Assembly: GCA_001794935.1 (NCBI GenBank)
Contig: MGLY01000087.1
Location: 1 to 13,843, forward strand
From: Chlamydiae bacterium RIFCSPHIGHO2_12_FULL_49_9
GTDB lineage: Bacteria; Chlamydiota; Chlamydiia; Chlamydiales; SM23-39
DNA: 13,843 bases
Reading direction: 5' to 3'
How positions within the stretch are numbered: position 1 is the first letter of the stretch; every line of letters begins with the position of its first letter. This document shows, in pieces, positions 4,292 through 12,865 of this stretch. A program made the translations under genes and the position numbers. The notes below the pieces were generated by a model. That model saw nothing but the letters and a program-made list of their open reading frames with translations, had not been told where the DNA came from and made no database searches.

Positions 4292-7231
4292 ATGACAATG
4301 GATGCAATCGACGCCACCGGCCAGAGCTATAAGGGATTTCTCATCACAAGATCGCTCCGTTTGCCGGAGCTTCAAAGCATCCTCATCGAGCTTGTTCACG
4401 AGGAGACGAAGGCAACAGTTCTCGCGATTGAAAATAACGACCCTGAAAACCTCTTCTGCCTCTCTTTTCAAACCTTTCCGTCCAGTTCCAATGGGGTCGC
4501 CCACATCTTGGAGCACACGGTTCTTTGCGGCTCAAAAAAATTCCCCGTCAAAGATCCTTTTTTCGCCATGACCCGAAGAAGCCTAAACACGTTTATGAAC
4601 GCGATGACAGGCCAAGATTTTACCTGTTATCCGGCGAGCTCCCAGGTGGAAAAAGACTACTTCAATTTGCTCGAGGTCTACCTGGATGCCGTCTTCCATC
4701 CCGAGCTGAAAGAGGTGAGCTTTTTACAGGAGGGACACCGGCTTGAGTTCTCCGATAAGAAAGATCCGAAAAGCCCTCTGCAATACCAGGGCGTCGTCTA
4801 CAATGAGATGAAGGGGGCGATGAGCTCTATTGAATCGCGTCTTTGGCAGGCGATTGCCAAAAGACTCGTCCCTGAGCTTCCCTATGGACATAACTCGGGC
4901 GGCGATCCGAAAGAGATTCCCTCGCTCTCCTATGAAGGACTCCTCGAATTCCACCGAACGTTTTACCATCCTTCGAGATGCCTCTTCTTTTTCTACGGCA
5001 ATCTCCCTTTGAGAAAAAATCTCGACTTCATCACGGAAAGAGCCTTGAAGGGCGTCAAACCGATTGCGCTCTTAAGCCCGCTTCCGCGCCAAACCCGTCT
5101 AAAAAAGCCGATCTATGCTGTAGACAGCTATCCGGTCGCCGAAAACGAATCGTTAGAAAAAAAGGCCCAAATTTCTTTTTCCTGGCTCACCGTTCCGATC
5201 TCCTCGCAAGGAGAAGCGCTCGCCCTTTGTCTTTTAGAAAGCATCCTCACCGACAACGACGCATCTCCTTTGAGCCTCGCGCTTCTCAATTCAGGACTCT
5301 GCACGCAAGTCGACTCATCGATTGATGTGGAAATGAGCGAAATCCCCTGGATTATCGTCTGTAAAGGGTGCGAAGAAAAAGATCAAGACGCTCTCACTGA
5401 AATCCTCTTCAAAACGTTAAAAAAAATCGCTTCCCGTCCAATCCCGGATGAAAAGATCGAAGCGGCGCTTCACCAGCTCGAATTTCAAAGGACAGAAATT
5501 GGCGGCGAAGGGGGCCCTTTTGGGCTTACTCTCTTCATGCGCTCAGCTCTTTTAAAACAGCACGGCTCCGATCCGGAAAGCGCTCTCTTGATCCATACGC
5601 TCTTTCAGGAGCTCCGAGATCGGCTTAAAGATCCCGATTACTTAAACAATTTCTTAAGAAAATATCTGATCGACAATCCCCATTTCGTGCGCCTCACTCT
5701 CAAGCCCGATCCAAAACTTGCCTTAAAAGAAGCTGAAGAGGAGAAAGAAAGGCTTAAAACAATCGGCTCCAAGCTCTCCAAAGCGGATGCCGAAAAAATC
5801 GTCAAACAGTCTGAGAAACTCGCCTCGTATCAGGAGGCGATCGAACACCAGTCGCTCGAGTGCCTTCCGAAGGTCACTCTTCAAGATGTTCCTCTCCACG
5901 CAAAAGATTTCCCTCTCAAGACATCTAAAAAGGGGAACCTCTCCATCTATCACCACAGCGCATTCACAAACCAGATCCTCTATGCCGATTTTGGCTTCGA
6001 TCTCCCCGACATCGAGATCAAAGATCTCTCGCTCCTCTCCTTATTCGCAAAACTTTTGCCCGAACTCGGCTGCGGCGGCAGAAGCTACGCCGAAAATCTC
6101 GCCTATCAAGAGGCGTATACAGGAGAATTCGACGCATCGCTCTCTCTCCATGTTTCGCAAGAAGATCCCGATCTTTGTAGACCCACATTCTCCATTCGGG
6201 GCAAAGCGCTTCACCGCAATCGAGAAAAGCTCTTCCACCTCTTCAAAGATGCAGTGACTAGTTTAGACTTTTCCGACAAAAAGAGAATCGATGAGTGGCT
6301 CTCTCAACATGCAACCGAACTTCAAAGCGAACTGACAAGAAGAGCCCTCGCCTACGCCGTTCAAACTTCTTTAAGCGGCTTTTCCAAAGCGTCTTTCATC
6401 TACAATGAGTGGCACGGCATCCCTTACTACCAAGCCGCCCTCAAATGGGCCAAAGAGGGCAGCCTCAAATTGATCCCCGAGCTAAAAAGGCTCCAATCGC
6501 TCCTCTTCAGTCTTCAGGCGCCTCACCTTGTCCTCTCTTGCAGTGGGGAACAATTCGCGTCGATTGAAAAAGAGAATTTTTACGCCCTTTCAGAGCTCTC
6601 TTCCCAACCTGCCCCTTCTTGGAAAGGAGCCTATCCTCTCACTTCGGTCAAGCCGCAGGCCCGCTTCATTGCGGCGCCGGTCGCTTTTAACGCCTATGGC
6701 ATGCGCACCGTTTCTTATAGAGATGGCGATGCCCCCTTTTTGCTCCTCTCGACAGAGCTTTTCGGCAATGTCGTCTTGCATAAAGAAGTCCGAGAGAAGG
6801 GAGGCGCATACGGTGGAGGAGCTCAATATTCTCCCGCAACGGGCAATTTCCACTTCTTCGGCTACCGCGATCCCCACGTTGAAAATACGCTCAAAGCCTT
6901 TCATAAGGCGATCGACACAATCGGCTCGGGCTCTTTCACAGAGCAAGAGCTCGAAGAGGCCAAACTCGGCGTCGTCCAAGCGCTCGACGCCCCCGTAGTT
7001 CCCGGCAATCGGGCAGCCGTCGCATTTGCCTGGCTAAAAGCCGGGCGAACTCTTGCCGCCCGCGAGGCATTTAGAAAAAAAATTCTCTCTGCGAAAAAAG
7101 AGGACATCACAAAAGCAATTCAAAAACATCTCTCTTCACAAAAAGGGGTTCTCGTCTCCTTTTTGGGACAAGAACTTTTTGAAAAAGAAAAGCTCTCCTC
7201 AACCCTTTCTGTTCTACCCATTGAAAATTAG
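4292..7231 (+). CDS. M16C zinc metallopeptidase (presequence-protease/insulinase family)
   Basis: The protein has 979 residues from the ATG at 4292 (977 from the ATG at 4298). The frame is open to a TTG at 4265, but no ribosome-binding sequence supports any of the three. The inverted zinc motif HxxEH is HILEH (4502-4516), followed by TVLCGSKKFPVKDPF. The third ligand is the Glu of YNEMKG (codon 4805-4807). The C-terminal half has the substrate-pocket segment REKGGAYGGG (from 6791). The length of about 980 residues and the hinge-linked double layout match the PreP/Cym1 type, which degrades short unfolded peptides in a closed chamber. No signal peptide is seen, so it is probably cytoplasmic. 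It corresponds, from memory, to the C. trachomatis insulinase-family protease CT824 next to htrA. htrA follows on the same strand after 42 bases. Confidence 0.95.
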   Translation: MTMDAIDATGQSYKGFLITRSLRLPELQSILIELVHEETKATVLAIENNDPENLFCLSFQTFPSSSNGVAHILEHTVLCGSKKFPVKDPFFAMTRRSLNTFMNAMTGQDFTCYPASSQVEKDYFNLLEVYLDAVFHPELKEVSFLQEGHRLEFSDKKDPKSPLQYQGVVYNEMKGAMSSIESRLWQAIAKRLVPELPYGHNSGGDPKEIPSLSYEGLLEFHRTFYHPSRCLFFFYGNLPLRKNLDFITERALKGVKPIALLSPLPRQTRLKKPIYAVDSYPVAENESLEKKAQISFSWLTVPISSQGEALALCLLESILTDNDASPLSLALLNSGLCTQVDSSIDVEMSEIPWIIVCKGCEEKDQDALTEILFKTLKKIASRPIPDEKIEAALHQLEFQRTEIGGEGGPFGLTLFMRSALLKQHGSDPESALLIHTLFQELRDRLKDPDYLNNFLRKYLIDNPHFVRLTLKPDPKLALKEAEEEKERLKTIGSKLSKADAEKIVKQSEKLASYQEAIEHQSLECLPKVTLQDVPLHAKDFPLKTSKKGNLSIYHHSAFTNQILYADFGFDLPDIEIKDLSLLSLFAKLLPELGCGGRSYAENLAYQEAYTGEFDASLSLHVSQEDPDLCRPTFSIRGKALHRNREKLFHLFKDAVTSLDFSDKKRIDEWLSQHATELQSELTRRALAYAVQTSLSGFSKASFIYNEWHGIPYYQAALKWAKEGSLKLIPELKRLQSLLFSLQAPHLVLSCSGEQFASIEKENFYALSELSSQPAPSWKGAYPLTSVKPQARFIAAPVAFNAYGMRTVSYRDGDAPFLLLSTELFGNVVLHKEVREKGGAYGGGAQYSPATGNFHFFGYRDPHVENTLKAFHKAIDTIGSGSFTEQELEEAKLGVVQALDAPVVPGNRAAVAFAWLKAGRTLAAREAFRKKILSAKKEDITKAIQKHLSSQKGVLVSFLGQELFEKEKLSSTLSVLPIEN

Positions 7232-7273
7232 ATCTCTTTCCAGTAAAATCCAAACCTCGTGAATGGAGGATAT

Positions 7274-8704
7274 ATGTCTCTAGAAAAAAAATTTTTAGCC
7301 GTTGCGGCAGCTGCTTTATTTCTTGCAAATCCCGCTTTTTGCGCGCCGAAACCAGCCGACACCGGCTTAAGCCTTCTCGAGCAAACCTCTCAGGCCTTCA
7401 CGCAAATCGCCGACAAGTCGATGCCGGCGACCGTCTTCATCAAATCGCAAGTTCAAGTAGAAAACCAGGGAATCAATCCCTTCGAGATGTTCGGCGACGA
7501 CATTTTTAAGAGATTCTTCGGCCAAATCCCCCAACAGCAGCAACCCCAATCTCAGCCGCAGACCTCTGCCGGTTCCGGCTTTCTCGTCAGCTCAGACGGC
7601 TATATTGTCACAAATAACCACGTGATCAAAGACGCCTCTGAAATCACCGTCATCCTCAACGATGGAAGAGAGTATACGGCAACCGTTAAAGGGACTGATG
7701 CGCGCACCGATCTGGCCGTCATCAAAATCGATGAGAAAGATCTCCCTTTCCTCACCTTTGGAGATTCTGATTCGCTCCGGGTTGGCGAATGGGTTGTTGC
7801 GATCGGCAACCCATTTGGCCTCGAAGCGACTCTCACCGCGGGCGTCGTCAGCGCAAAAGGGCGACAAGATCTCGGAATCGCCTCTTACGAAGATTTTATC
7901 CAAACCGACGTCGCCATCAACCCGGGCAATTCGGGAGGGCCGCTCCTCAGTCTTCAGGGCGAAGTGATCGGCGTCAATACCGCCATCTTTAGCCGCAGCG
8001 GCGGCTACATGGGGATCGGCCTTGCGATCCCGAGCAAAATGGCGCAGAACGTGATCGATCAGATCCTGAGCGGCGGCTCTGTGAAAAGAGCTTATCTCGG
8101 CATTATTCTACAACCTGTCGATAAATCCCTTTGCGAGGCGCTCTCGCTCGATAAACAAGAGGGAGTTTTGATCTCTGAAGTTGTGAAAGATTCCCCTGCC
8201 GAAAAAGCGGGCATACAACAAGGAGACATCATCCTTCAATACAATGATAAACCTGTCAAAAGCGTCTCTAAATTCCGCAATGAGATCGCGATGATGAGCC
8301 CGGAGACAAAACTCAAGCTAAAAATCCTCCGCAATAGCAAAACCATGAATCTCACCGTTCCTCTCGGCTCTCAAGCAGAAGGCGAAGTAATCTCTGCCGA
8401 ACTCATGCAAAAGTTGGGCCTTGAGATTGAAAACCTCTCTCAAGAGCTCGGCGCAAAACTCGGCTACTCGCCGAATACAGGAGTCGTCATCTCTAAAGTG
8501 AAGCCCGGCTCAGCCGCCGCCCTCGCGGGCCTTCGCCCCTCGTTCCTCATTACGGGCGTTGCCGTGAACCTCAACAATCAAAAACCCGTGAAAAATCTCA
8601 CAGAGCTCAACGAGGCTCTCAAAGAGCTTGGGGACAAAAAGCATGTGATTTTGATTGTGCGCCACCAGAACTACCAGCGCTACTACACGATGAAAATCAA
8701 TTAA
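7274..8704 (+). CDS. htrA: Periplasmic serine endoprotease DegP/HtrA
   Basis: The protein has 476 residues. The ATG at 7274 is preferred to the GTG at 7259 because GGAGG (7265-7269) lies four bases before it. Order: signal peptide (about 1-23, hydrophobic core LAVAAAALFLANPAF); a Gln-rich LA-loop (IPQQQQPQSQPQ, 85-96); a trypsin-like domain with catalytic H116 (TNNHV), D146 (RTDLAVIK) and S220 (NPGNSGGPL); then PDZ1 (about 272-362) and PDZ2 (about 375-470). The enzyme acts in the periplasm on unfolded or mislocalised envelope proteins. Both PDZ domains are intact and the length is normal for the family. It follows the M16C gene and ends before a hairpin-rich repeat that separates it from the convergent minus-strand operon. 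The identification is secure. Confidence 0.98.
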   Translation: MSLEKKFLAVAAAALFLANPAFCAPKPADTGLSLLEQTSQAFTQIADKSMPATVFIKSQVQVENQGINPFEMFGDDIFKRFFGQIPQQQQPQSQPQTSAGSGFLVSSDGYIVTNNHVIKDASEITVILNDGREYTATVKGTDARTDLAVIKIDEKDLPFLTFGDSDSLRVGEWVVAIGNPFGLEATLTAGVVSAKGRQDLGIASYEDFIQTDVAINPGNSGGPLLSLQGEVIGVNTAIFSRSGGYMGIGLAIPSKMAQNVIDQILSGGSVKRAYLGIILQPVDKSLCEALSLDKQEGVLISEVVKDSPAEKAGIQQGDIILQYNDKPVKSVSKFRNEIAMMSPETKLKLKILRNSKTMNLTVPLGSQAEGEVISAELMQKLGLEIENLSQELGAKLGYSPNTGVVISKVKPGSAAALAGLRPSFLITGVAVNLNNQKPVKNLTELNEALKELGDKKHVILIVRHQNYQRYYTMKIN

Positions 8705-8729
8705 CAAGACGCTTTCTGCCAAACTAAAA

Positions 8730-8898
8730 AACATGATAACGCCTTCGAAACGAAGGCTAATGATATGCATGTTGGCGCACCCAAACCCCACTAAAATAAG
8801 AAACCTTCTATTGGGGTTTGGGGCTTCCCCAACATGTGTATCCTTAGCTGCGCCTCGCAGCGTTAATCCTCAGCCACGCTTCGTGGCGTTATCATGTT
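8730..8898. repeat. Multi-hairpin intergenic repeat, copy A
   Basis: A 169-bp element is bounded by perfect 14-bp inverted repeats: AACATGATAACGCC at 8730-8743 and GGCGTTATCATGTT at 8885-8898. Nested stem-loops are GCCTTCG/CGAAGGC (8741-8757), CCCAAACCCCA paired with TGGGGTTTGGG across the centre, TTGGGG/CCCCAA (8818-8832), GCTGCG/CGCAGC (8847-8861) and GCCACG/CGTGGC (8873-8887). Flanks are A-rich on the left and T-rich on the right. It fills the gap between the convergent htrA and lipoprotein genes, so it may also act as a two-way terminator. No target-site duplication was found. The right half is nearly identical to the module inside the 12558-12812 element. A 72-codon frame crossing it is not credible as a gene. 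Confidence 0.85.
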
Positions 8899-8925
8899 AT
8901 TTTGTCTTATCCGGCAAATTAAATC

Positions 8926-9351
8926 TTATCTCGCCTCTCCGATCTCTGTGATGAGACGCAAGATCCGATCGAGTTCTACCTGAGCTGCAAAAGCAGATGG
9001 CGATGGCCCTGTTTGGATCATCTGGTGGAGCATCTCTCTTTCCCGCATGAAAAGAAAAGACGCCTCGAATTTAAGAGGATCGATCTCCTCGATTTTTCTT
9101 TCAAATTCATCGACTTGTTGTCTCACAAGAGCGAGCTGCGCCTCGTGGATCTCTTTGGCAAGTCTCTCTACTTCCAGCTCAGCCCCCTCCTTCTCTTTTT
9201 CCGCCGCCTCCAATTTCTTTTCCAAAAGGGTAATTTTCAGCCTCTGTTTTTTTGTCCCCGGAACGTGGACTAAAAGAACAGCTTCCGTAAGGAGCGAGTC
9301 GGAAAGGCCCATGCAGGAGGTGAGAAAAATAAGGAGAATGATCTTCTTCAT
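8926..9351 (-). CDS. Putative coiled-coil lipoprotein
   Basis: The protein has 141 residues. The N-terminus MKKIILLIFLTSC has a short hydrophobic core and the lipobox L-T-S-C, so lipidation at C13 and membrane anchoring are likely. Residues about 35-95 are strongly charged with heptad character (KKLEAAEKEKEGAELEVERL onward), and a second helical part covers about 97-141. The start ATG (9351-9349) overlaps the TGA of the upstream S2P gene as ATGA, which points to translational coupling. It is the last gene of the sucC-sucD-S2P operon and is followed by repeat copy A. The end (AAQVELDRILRLI) faintly resembles the small coiled-coil protein at 2290. Function is unknown; an envelope-stress partner of the adjacent intramembrane protease is possible. 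Confidence 0.8.
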   Translation of the reverse strand: MKKIILLIFLTSCMGLSDSLLTEAVLLVHVPGTKKQRLKITLLEKKLEAAEKEKEGAELEVERLAKEIHEAQLALVRQQVDEFERKIEEIDPLKFEASFLFMREREMLHQMIQTGPSPSAFAAQVELDRILRLITEIGEAR

Positions 9352-10486
9352 TTCAATTGGTCTGTAAATTCTCGAAAGTCGGGATCGTCTTTAATCGCCT
9401 GAAAGGTGTCCTCTTTTAAGAGCGACGCGGCGTCGAGCCCCCCATACTGCCACGCTGTCTGGAGCCACCCGCCCGCAGGCTTTGGCTGCTTTGCCCTTGC
9501 AAAAGCGCGCGCGTTGTCGAGGGCCGCCTTTTGTGTGGGCGCCGTCTGATAGCAGGGAGCCGAGAGTTCCATCACAAGGGCGTCATTTTTTCTCTCGGCC
9601 GCAAGCTCATGGAGAAAGACGAGCGTGTCATCAGCCAAATGGTCTTTGATGGGGAGCAAAATCTCATACGCCTCGTCTCTTTTCCCCTCTTGCTTGTAGA
9701 TGAAGGCCAAATACTGCGCCGCCGCAAAGGCGAGAAGCCCCTTGCCCGCTTTTTGCTCTACCTCTTTTAAGAGCTTTTTTGCCCCCTCTTTGTCTCCTTG
9801 CTGAAGCAGCCCTTCCGCTTTTAAAAGAAGATCCCGATTCTCATCGTCTCGATCGCTCCGGGTCGCAAAGCGGCTCTTTCTCCAGGAATCAAAACTTTGA
9901 AATGCAAAGAGGAAGAAAAAGGCGCCAGCTAAAAACCACCGAATGAGAAAAAAATAAAAAGAGAGGAGAGCTGAAATCACAGTCCCGATGAGCAAAGAGG
10001 CTTTATACCCCCTCACGCCAAAGCTCGCCTCCAAAATGATCCTTAAAAGCTGTCCGCCATCGAGCGGCATGACGGGAAGCAGGTTTATAATTGTCCAGAA
10101 GAGATTCGCCACCTGTGTGATGCGCAAAATTTTCCAAATTGTGGGAGAGTCATTCCAGTCGAACTGCAACAAGAAAGTAGCAATGAGAAAGAGGAAAAAG
10201 CCAAAAAGAGGACCGTTGAACGTAATGAGAAATTGCTGCCAGAATTTGAGTTTTGGCCCCTCATAAGAGGTTACGCCGCCAAGGGCGATCAGCTGGATCT
10301 TCGCTTTTTGTTTAAAGAAAATTGCCGTCAGCGCGTGCCCATACTCATGAACCACTACAGAGACTAAAATGATCCCAATCCACACAAGAGCGCCAATCAA
10401 ATTCCCGCTGTTTAGGTAACCGATGAGGGCGGCAAAGACCCAAAAAAACGGGTGTATCGCAAGGGGAATCCGTCCGGGGATGACTA

Positions 10487-10490
<4 letters not shown>
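9348..10490 (-). CDS. Site-2-protease family (M50) intramembrane metalloprotease with TPR-like tail
   Basis: The protein has 380 residues. The zinc site is H48-E-Y-G-H52 inside a hydrophobic helix (IGIILVSVVVHEYGHALTAI). The distal ligand motif is NLLPVMPLDGGQLL with D144. About five to six membrane segments occupy residues 10-200. The layout is of the SpoIVFB/mini-S2P type, without the PDZ domain of RseP. After residue 205 a soluble tail of about 175 residues has TPR-like helix pairs (GLLQQGDKEGAKKLLKEVEQ; LAFIYKQEGKRDEAYEILLP). These enzymes cut transmembrane segments of regulators or signal-peptide remnants. The substrate is unknown. The ATG (10490-10488) overlaps the sucD TGA by ATGA, and its own TGA overlaps the lipoprotein start. 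The metabolic company is unusual for a protease. The family assignment is firm. Confidence 0.93.
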
Positions 10491-11362
<872 letters not shown>

Positions 11363-11365
11363 TTT

Positions 11366-12529
11366 CTACCTCTTCGAAACTTTGACAGCCATCTCAGCCG
11401 CTGTCTGAAAATCATCCGCCGTGTGGATCTTTAGATGGCTTTCCTGAAAGAGCCTTTTCCCCTCTTTGACATTTGTCCCCTCCATCCTCACAACGATCGG
11501 CGCCTTGATGTCGAGCTCTTTAGCCGCATGGATGACTCCCTCTGCGAGTGTTGCGCAGTTCATAATGCCGCCGAAAATATTGACGAGAACCGTTTTGACC
11601 TTTGGATCGGACAAAATGATCCGAAAGCCTTCCGCGACTTTTTCCTTTGACGCGCTGCCGCCCACATCCAAAAAGTTCGCGGGCGAGCCCCCGCAAAGCT
11701 GGATGATGTCCATCGTCGCCATGGCGAGTCCCGCTCCATTGACCATGCAGCCGATCTCTCCGTGCATCGCGATATAGGCGAGGTCGAACTCTTTGGCTGC
11801 GGCTTCTTGAGATGACACTTGGCTCGGATCGTAAAAAGAGACCATCTCAGATTGTCGAAAGAGCGCGTTGTCGTCGATGCTGAGCTTTGCATCCAAAGCC
11901 ACAATCTCTCCCCCCTTCGCAAGGACGAGCGGATTGATCTCGAGCATCGAAGCGTCTGTCTCGATAAAGCATTTGGCTAAAGCCCTTACTATCTGAAAGC
12001 CCTTCTTCTGCAAATCCCCGCTCCATCCCATGAATTTGCACAGTCTCAGAAGCTGATAGGGCTTCACCGTTCCATCAAATCCGAATGGCATCTTTAAAAT
12101 TTTCTCGGGGCTCTTGTGGGCGATCTCTTCAATCTCCATGCCACCCTCAGGCGATGCGATCAAAAGAGGGGCCGCTTTTGCCCGATCGACAACCGCGCCC
12201 AAATAAAACTCCTTGGCAATATCGACGGGCCTTGAGATCAACACTTTTTTCGCAATGACACCCTCTGCGCCCGTCTGCCGATTAACCATCTTCATGCCGA
12301 TGAGATGGCTCGCTATGCTATAGACCTCATCTAAAGATTTGGCGAATTTTACCCCGCCGGCCTTTCCCCTTCCCCCTGCATGCACCTGGATCTTGATCAC
12401 GGCTTCTTTGAGATTCATCGAAGACGCCACCTCTTTAGCCTCATGGGGACTTGTGGCGACGCCGAAGTCGGGAACGGGAATCCCATACTTCTTTAGCACC
12501 TTTTTTGCCTGATACTCATGTAGATCCAT
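11366..12529 (-). CDS. sucC: Succinyl-CoA synthetase beta subunit (ADP/GDP-forming)
   Basis: The protein has 387 residues with an ATP-grasp fold. The start MDLHEYQAKKVLKKYGIPVP is typical of the family. Nucleotide-loop sequence GGRGKAGG lies at 52-59, and the metal-binding region contains MLEINPLVL. The C-terminal part has FLDVGGSASKEKV and VNIFGGIMNC, which contact the alpha subunit and the active site. Whether ADP or GDP is preferred cannot be told by eye. It is the first gene of the sucC-sucD-S2P-lipoprotein operon. The ATG at 12529-12527 lacks an obvious Shine-Dalgarno; the preceding bases are a pyrimidine run. The MITE-like element starts 29 bases upstream of this start codon, so any promoter must lie inside or beyond it. 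Confidence 0.97.
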   Translation of the reverse strand: MDLHEYQAKKVLKKYGIPVPDFGVATSPHEAKEVASSMNLKEAVIKIQVHAGGRGKAGGVKFAKSLDEVYSIASHLIGMKMVNRQTGAEGVIAKKVLISRPVDIAKEFYLGAVVDRAKAAPLLIASPEGGMEIEEIAHKSPEKILKMPFGFDGTVKPYQLLRLCKFMGWSGDLQKKGFQIVRALAKCFIETDASMLEINPLVLAKGGEIVALDAKLSIDDNALFRQSEMVSFYDPSQVSSQEAAAKEFDLAYIAMHGEIGCMVNGAGLAMATMDIIQLCGGSPANFLDVGGSASKEKVAEGFRIILSDPKVKTVLVNIFGGIMNCATLAEGVIHAAKELDIKAPIVVRMEGTNVKEGKRLFQESHLKIHTADDFQTAAEMAVKVSKR

Positions 12530-12549
12530 GGAAAAAACCGTTATTTCAT

Positions 12550-12557
12550 TAGAAATC
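12550..12557 (+). repeat. Target-site duplication, left copy
   Basis: TAGAAATC directly abuts the left terminal inverted repeat of the element at 12558-12812 and recurs exactly at 12813-12820. Rejoining one copy restores a short palindrome (ATTTC-ATTA-GAAAT), which suggests insertion at a small symmetric site. Confidence 0.8.
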
Positions 12558-12812
12558 GGTAGCGGTAAACATGTAATGCTGCCACCCTAGAGATTTGCTC
12601 CGTAGGTCAGGTCAACGATAAGAACGATGTAACGATATAACGATGCAGGGAAGCCCTGCAACCCATAAAAAGGGGGTTCGGGGCCTCCCCGACGTTATAT
12701 CGTTAGCTGCGCCTCGCAGCGTTCATCCTTAGCCACGCTTCGTGGCGTAATCGTTAACCTTGGTTCGGATGGGTAGGCTTGTGGAATCGAGCATTACATG
12801 TTTACCACTACC
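12558..12812. mobile_element. 255-bp MITE-like element between sucC and ftsY
   Basis: Terminal inverted repeats of 23 bp (12558-12580 and 12790-12812) match at 22 of 23 positions and begin GGTAGYGGTAAACATGTAAT. Perfect 8-bp direct repeats, TAGAAATC, lie immediately outside, as expected of transposition. There is no coding capacity. Inside is the hairpin module shared with copy A. The outer repeats do not occur around copy A, so the element may be a composite: the hairpin module carried within, or invading, a TIR-bounded element. An 8-bp duplication is compatible with several transposase families (for example IS66, ISL3 or IS256 types). No transposase is in the window, and the family cannot be fixed. 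Confidence 0.85.
12614..12755. repeat. Multi-hairpin module, copy B (inside the MITE-like element)
   Basis: Four AACGAT units at 12614, 12623, 12631 and 12639 lead into stem-loop TGCAGGG/CCCTGCA (12644-12660). Then come AACCC paired with GGGTT (12660-12678), CGGGG/CCCCG (12679-12691), GCTGCG/CGCAGC (12706-12720) and GCCACG/CGTGGC (12732-12746). Reverse-complement units ATCGTT stand at 12699-12704 and 12750-12755. A perfect 13-bp inverted pair, TAACGATATAACG (12630-12642) with its complement (12693-12705), encloses the centre. The loops are almost all C-Y-T. Bases 12703-12748 match copy A 8844-8889 at 44 of 46 positions. Confidence 0.8.
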
Positions 12813-12820
12813 TAGAAATC
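12813..12820 (+). repeat. Target-site duplication, right copy
   Basis: TAGAAATC directly abuts the right terminal inverted repeat and is identical to 12550-12557. Confidence 0.8.
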
Positions 12821-12829
12821 TCTTATCGG

Positions 12830-12858
12830 CTATTATCCCCTTTCTGATCAACAGTGAA
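12830..12858. promoter_or_regulatory. Possible divergent promoter region for ftsY and sucC
   Basis: On the plus strand TATTAT (12831-12836) could be the ftsY -10, about 30 bases before its start, but no -35 is recognisable upstream in the MITE end. On the minus strand TTCACT (12858-12853) and TAATAG (12835-12830) are separated by 17 bases and could drive sucC. The sucC leader would then contain the whole hairpin element. Both assignments are weak pattern matches. Confidence 0.25.
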
Positions 12859-12865
12859 TAGGCCG

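Noticed and set aside
7259..7273. GTG at 7259 as htrA start
   Set aside because: It would place the GGAGG ribosome-binding site inside the gene and add residues before a normal signal peptide.
8726..8902. CRISPR array or tandem spacer structure in the hairpin repeats
   Set aside because: The units are adjacent palindromes of differing sequence without regular unique spacers, and no cas genes are present.
8733..8951. 72-codon plus-strand reading frame across the htrA downstream repeat
   Set aside because: It lies over the inverted repeats and hairpins of copy A, has no ribosome-binding site, and its sequence reflects the repeat.
12558..12812. tRNA or riboswitch within the sucC-ftsY spacer
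   Set aside because: The stem-loops do not form a cloverleaf, and the TIRs with target-site duplication explain the segment better.
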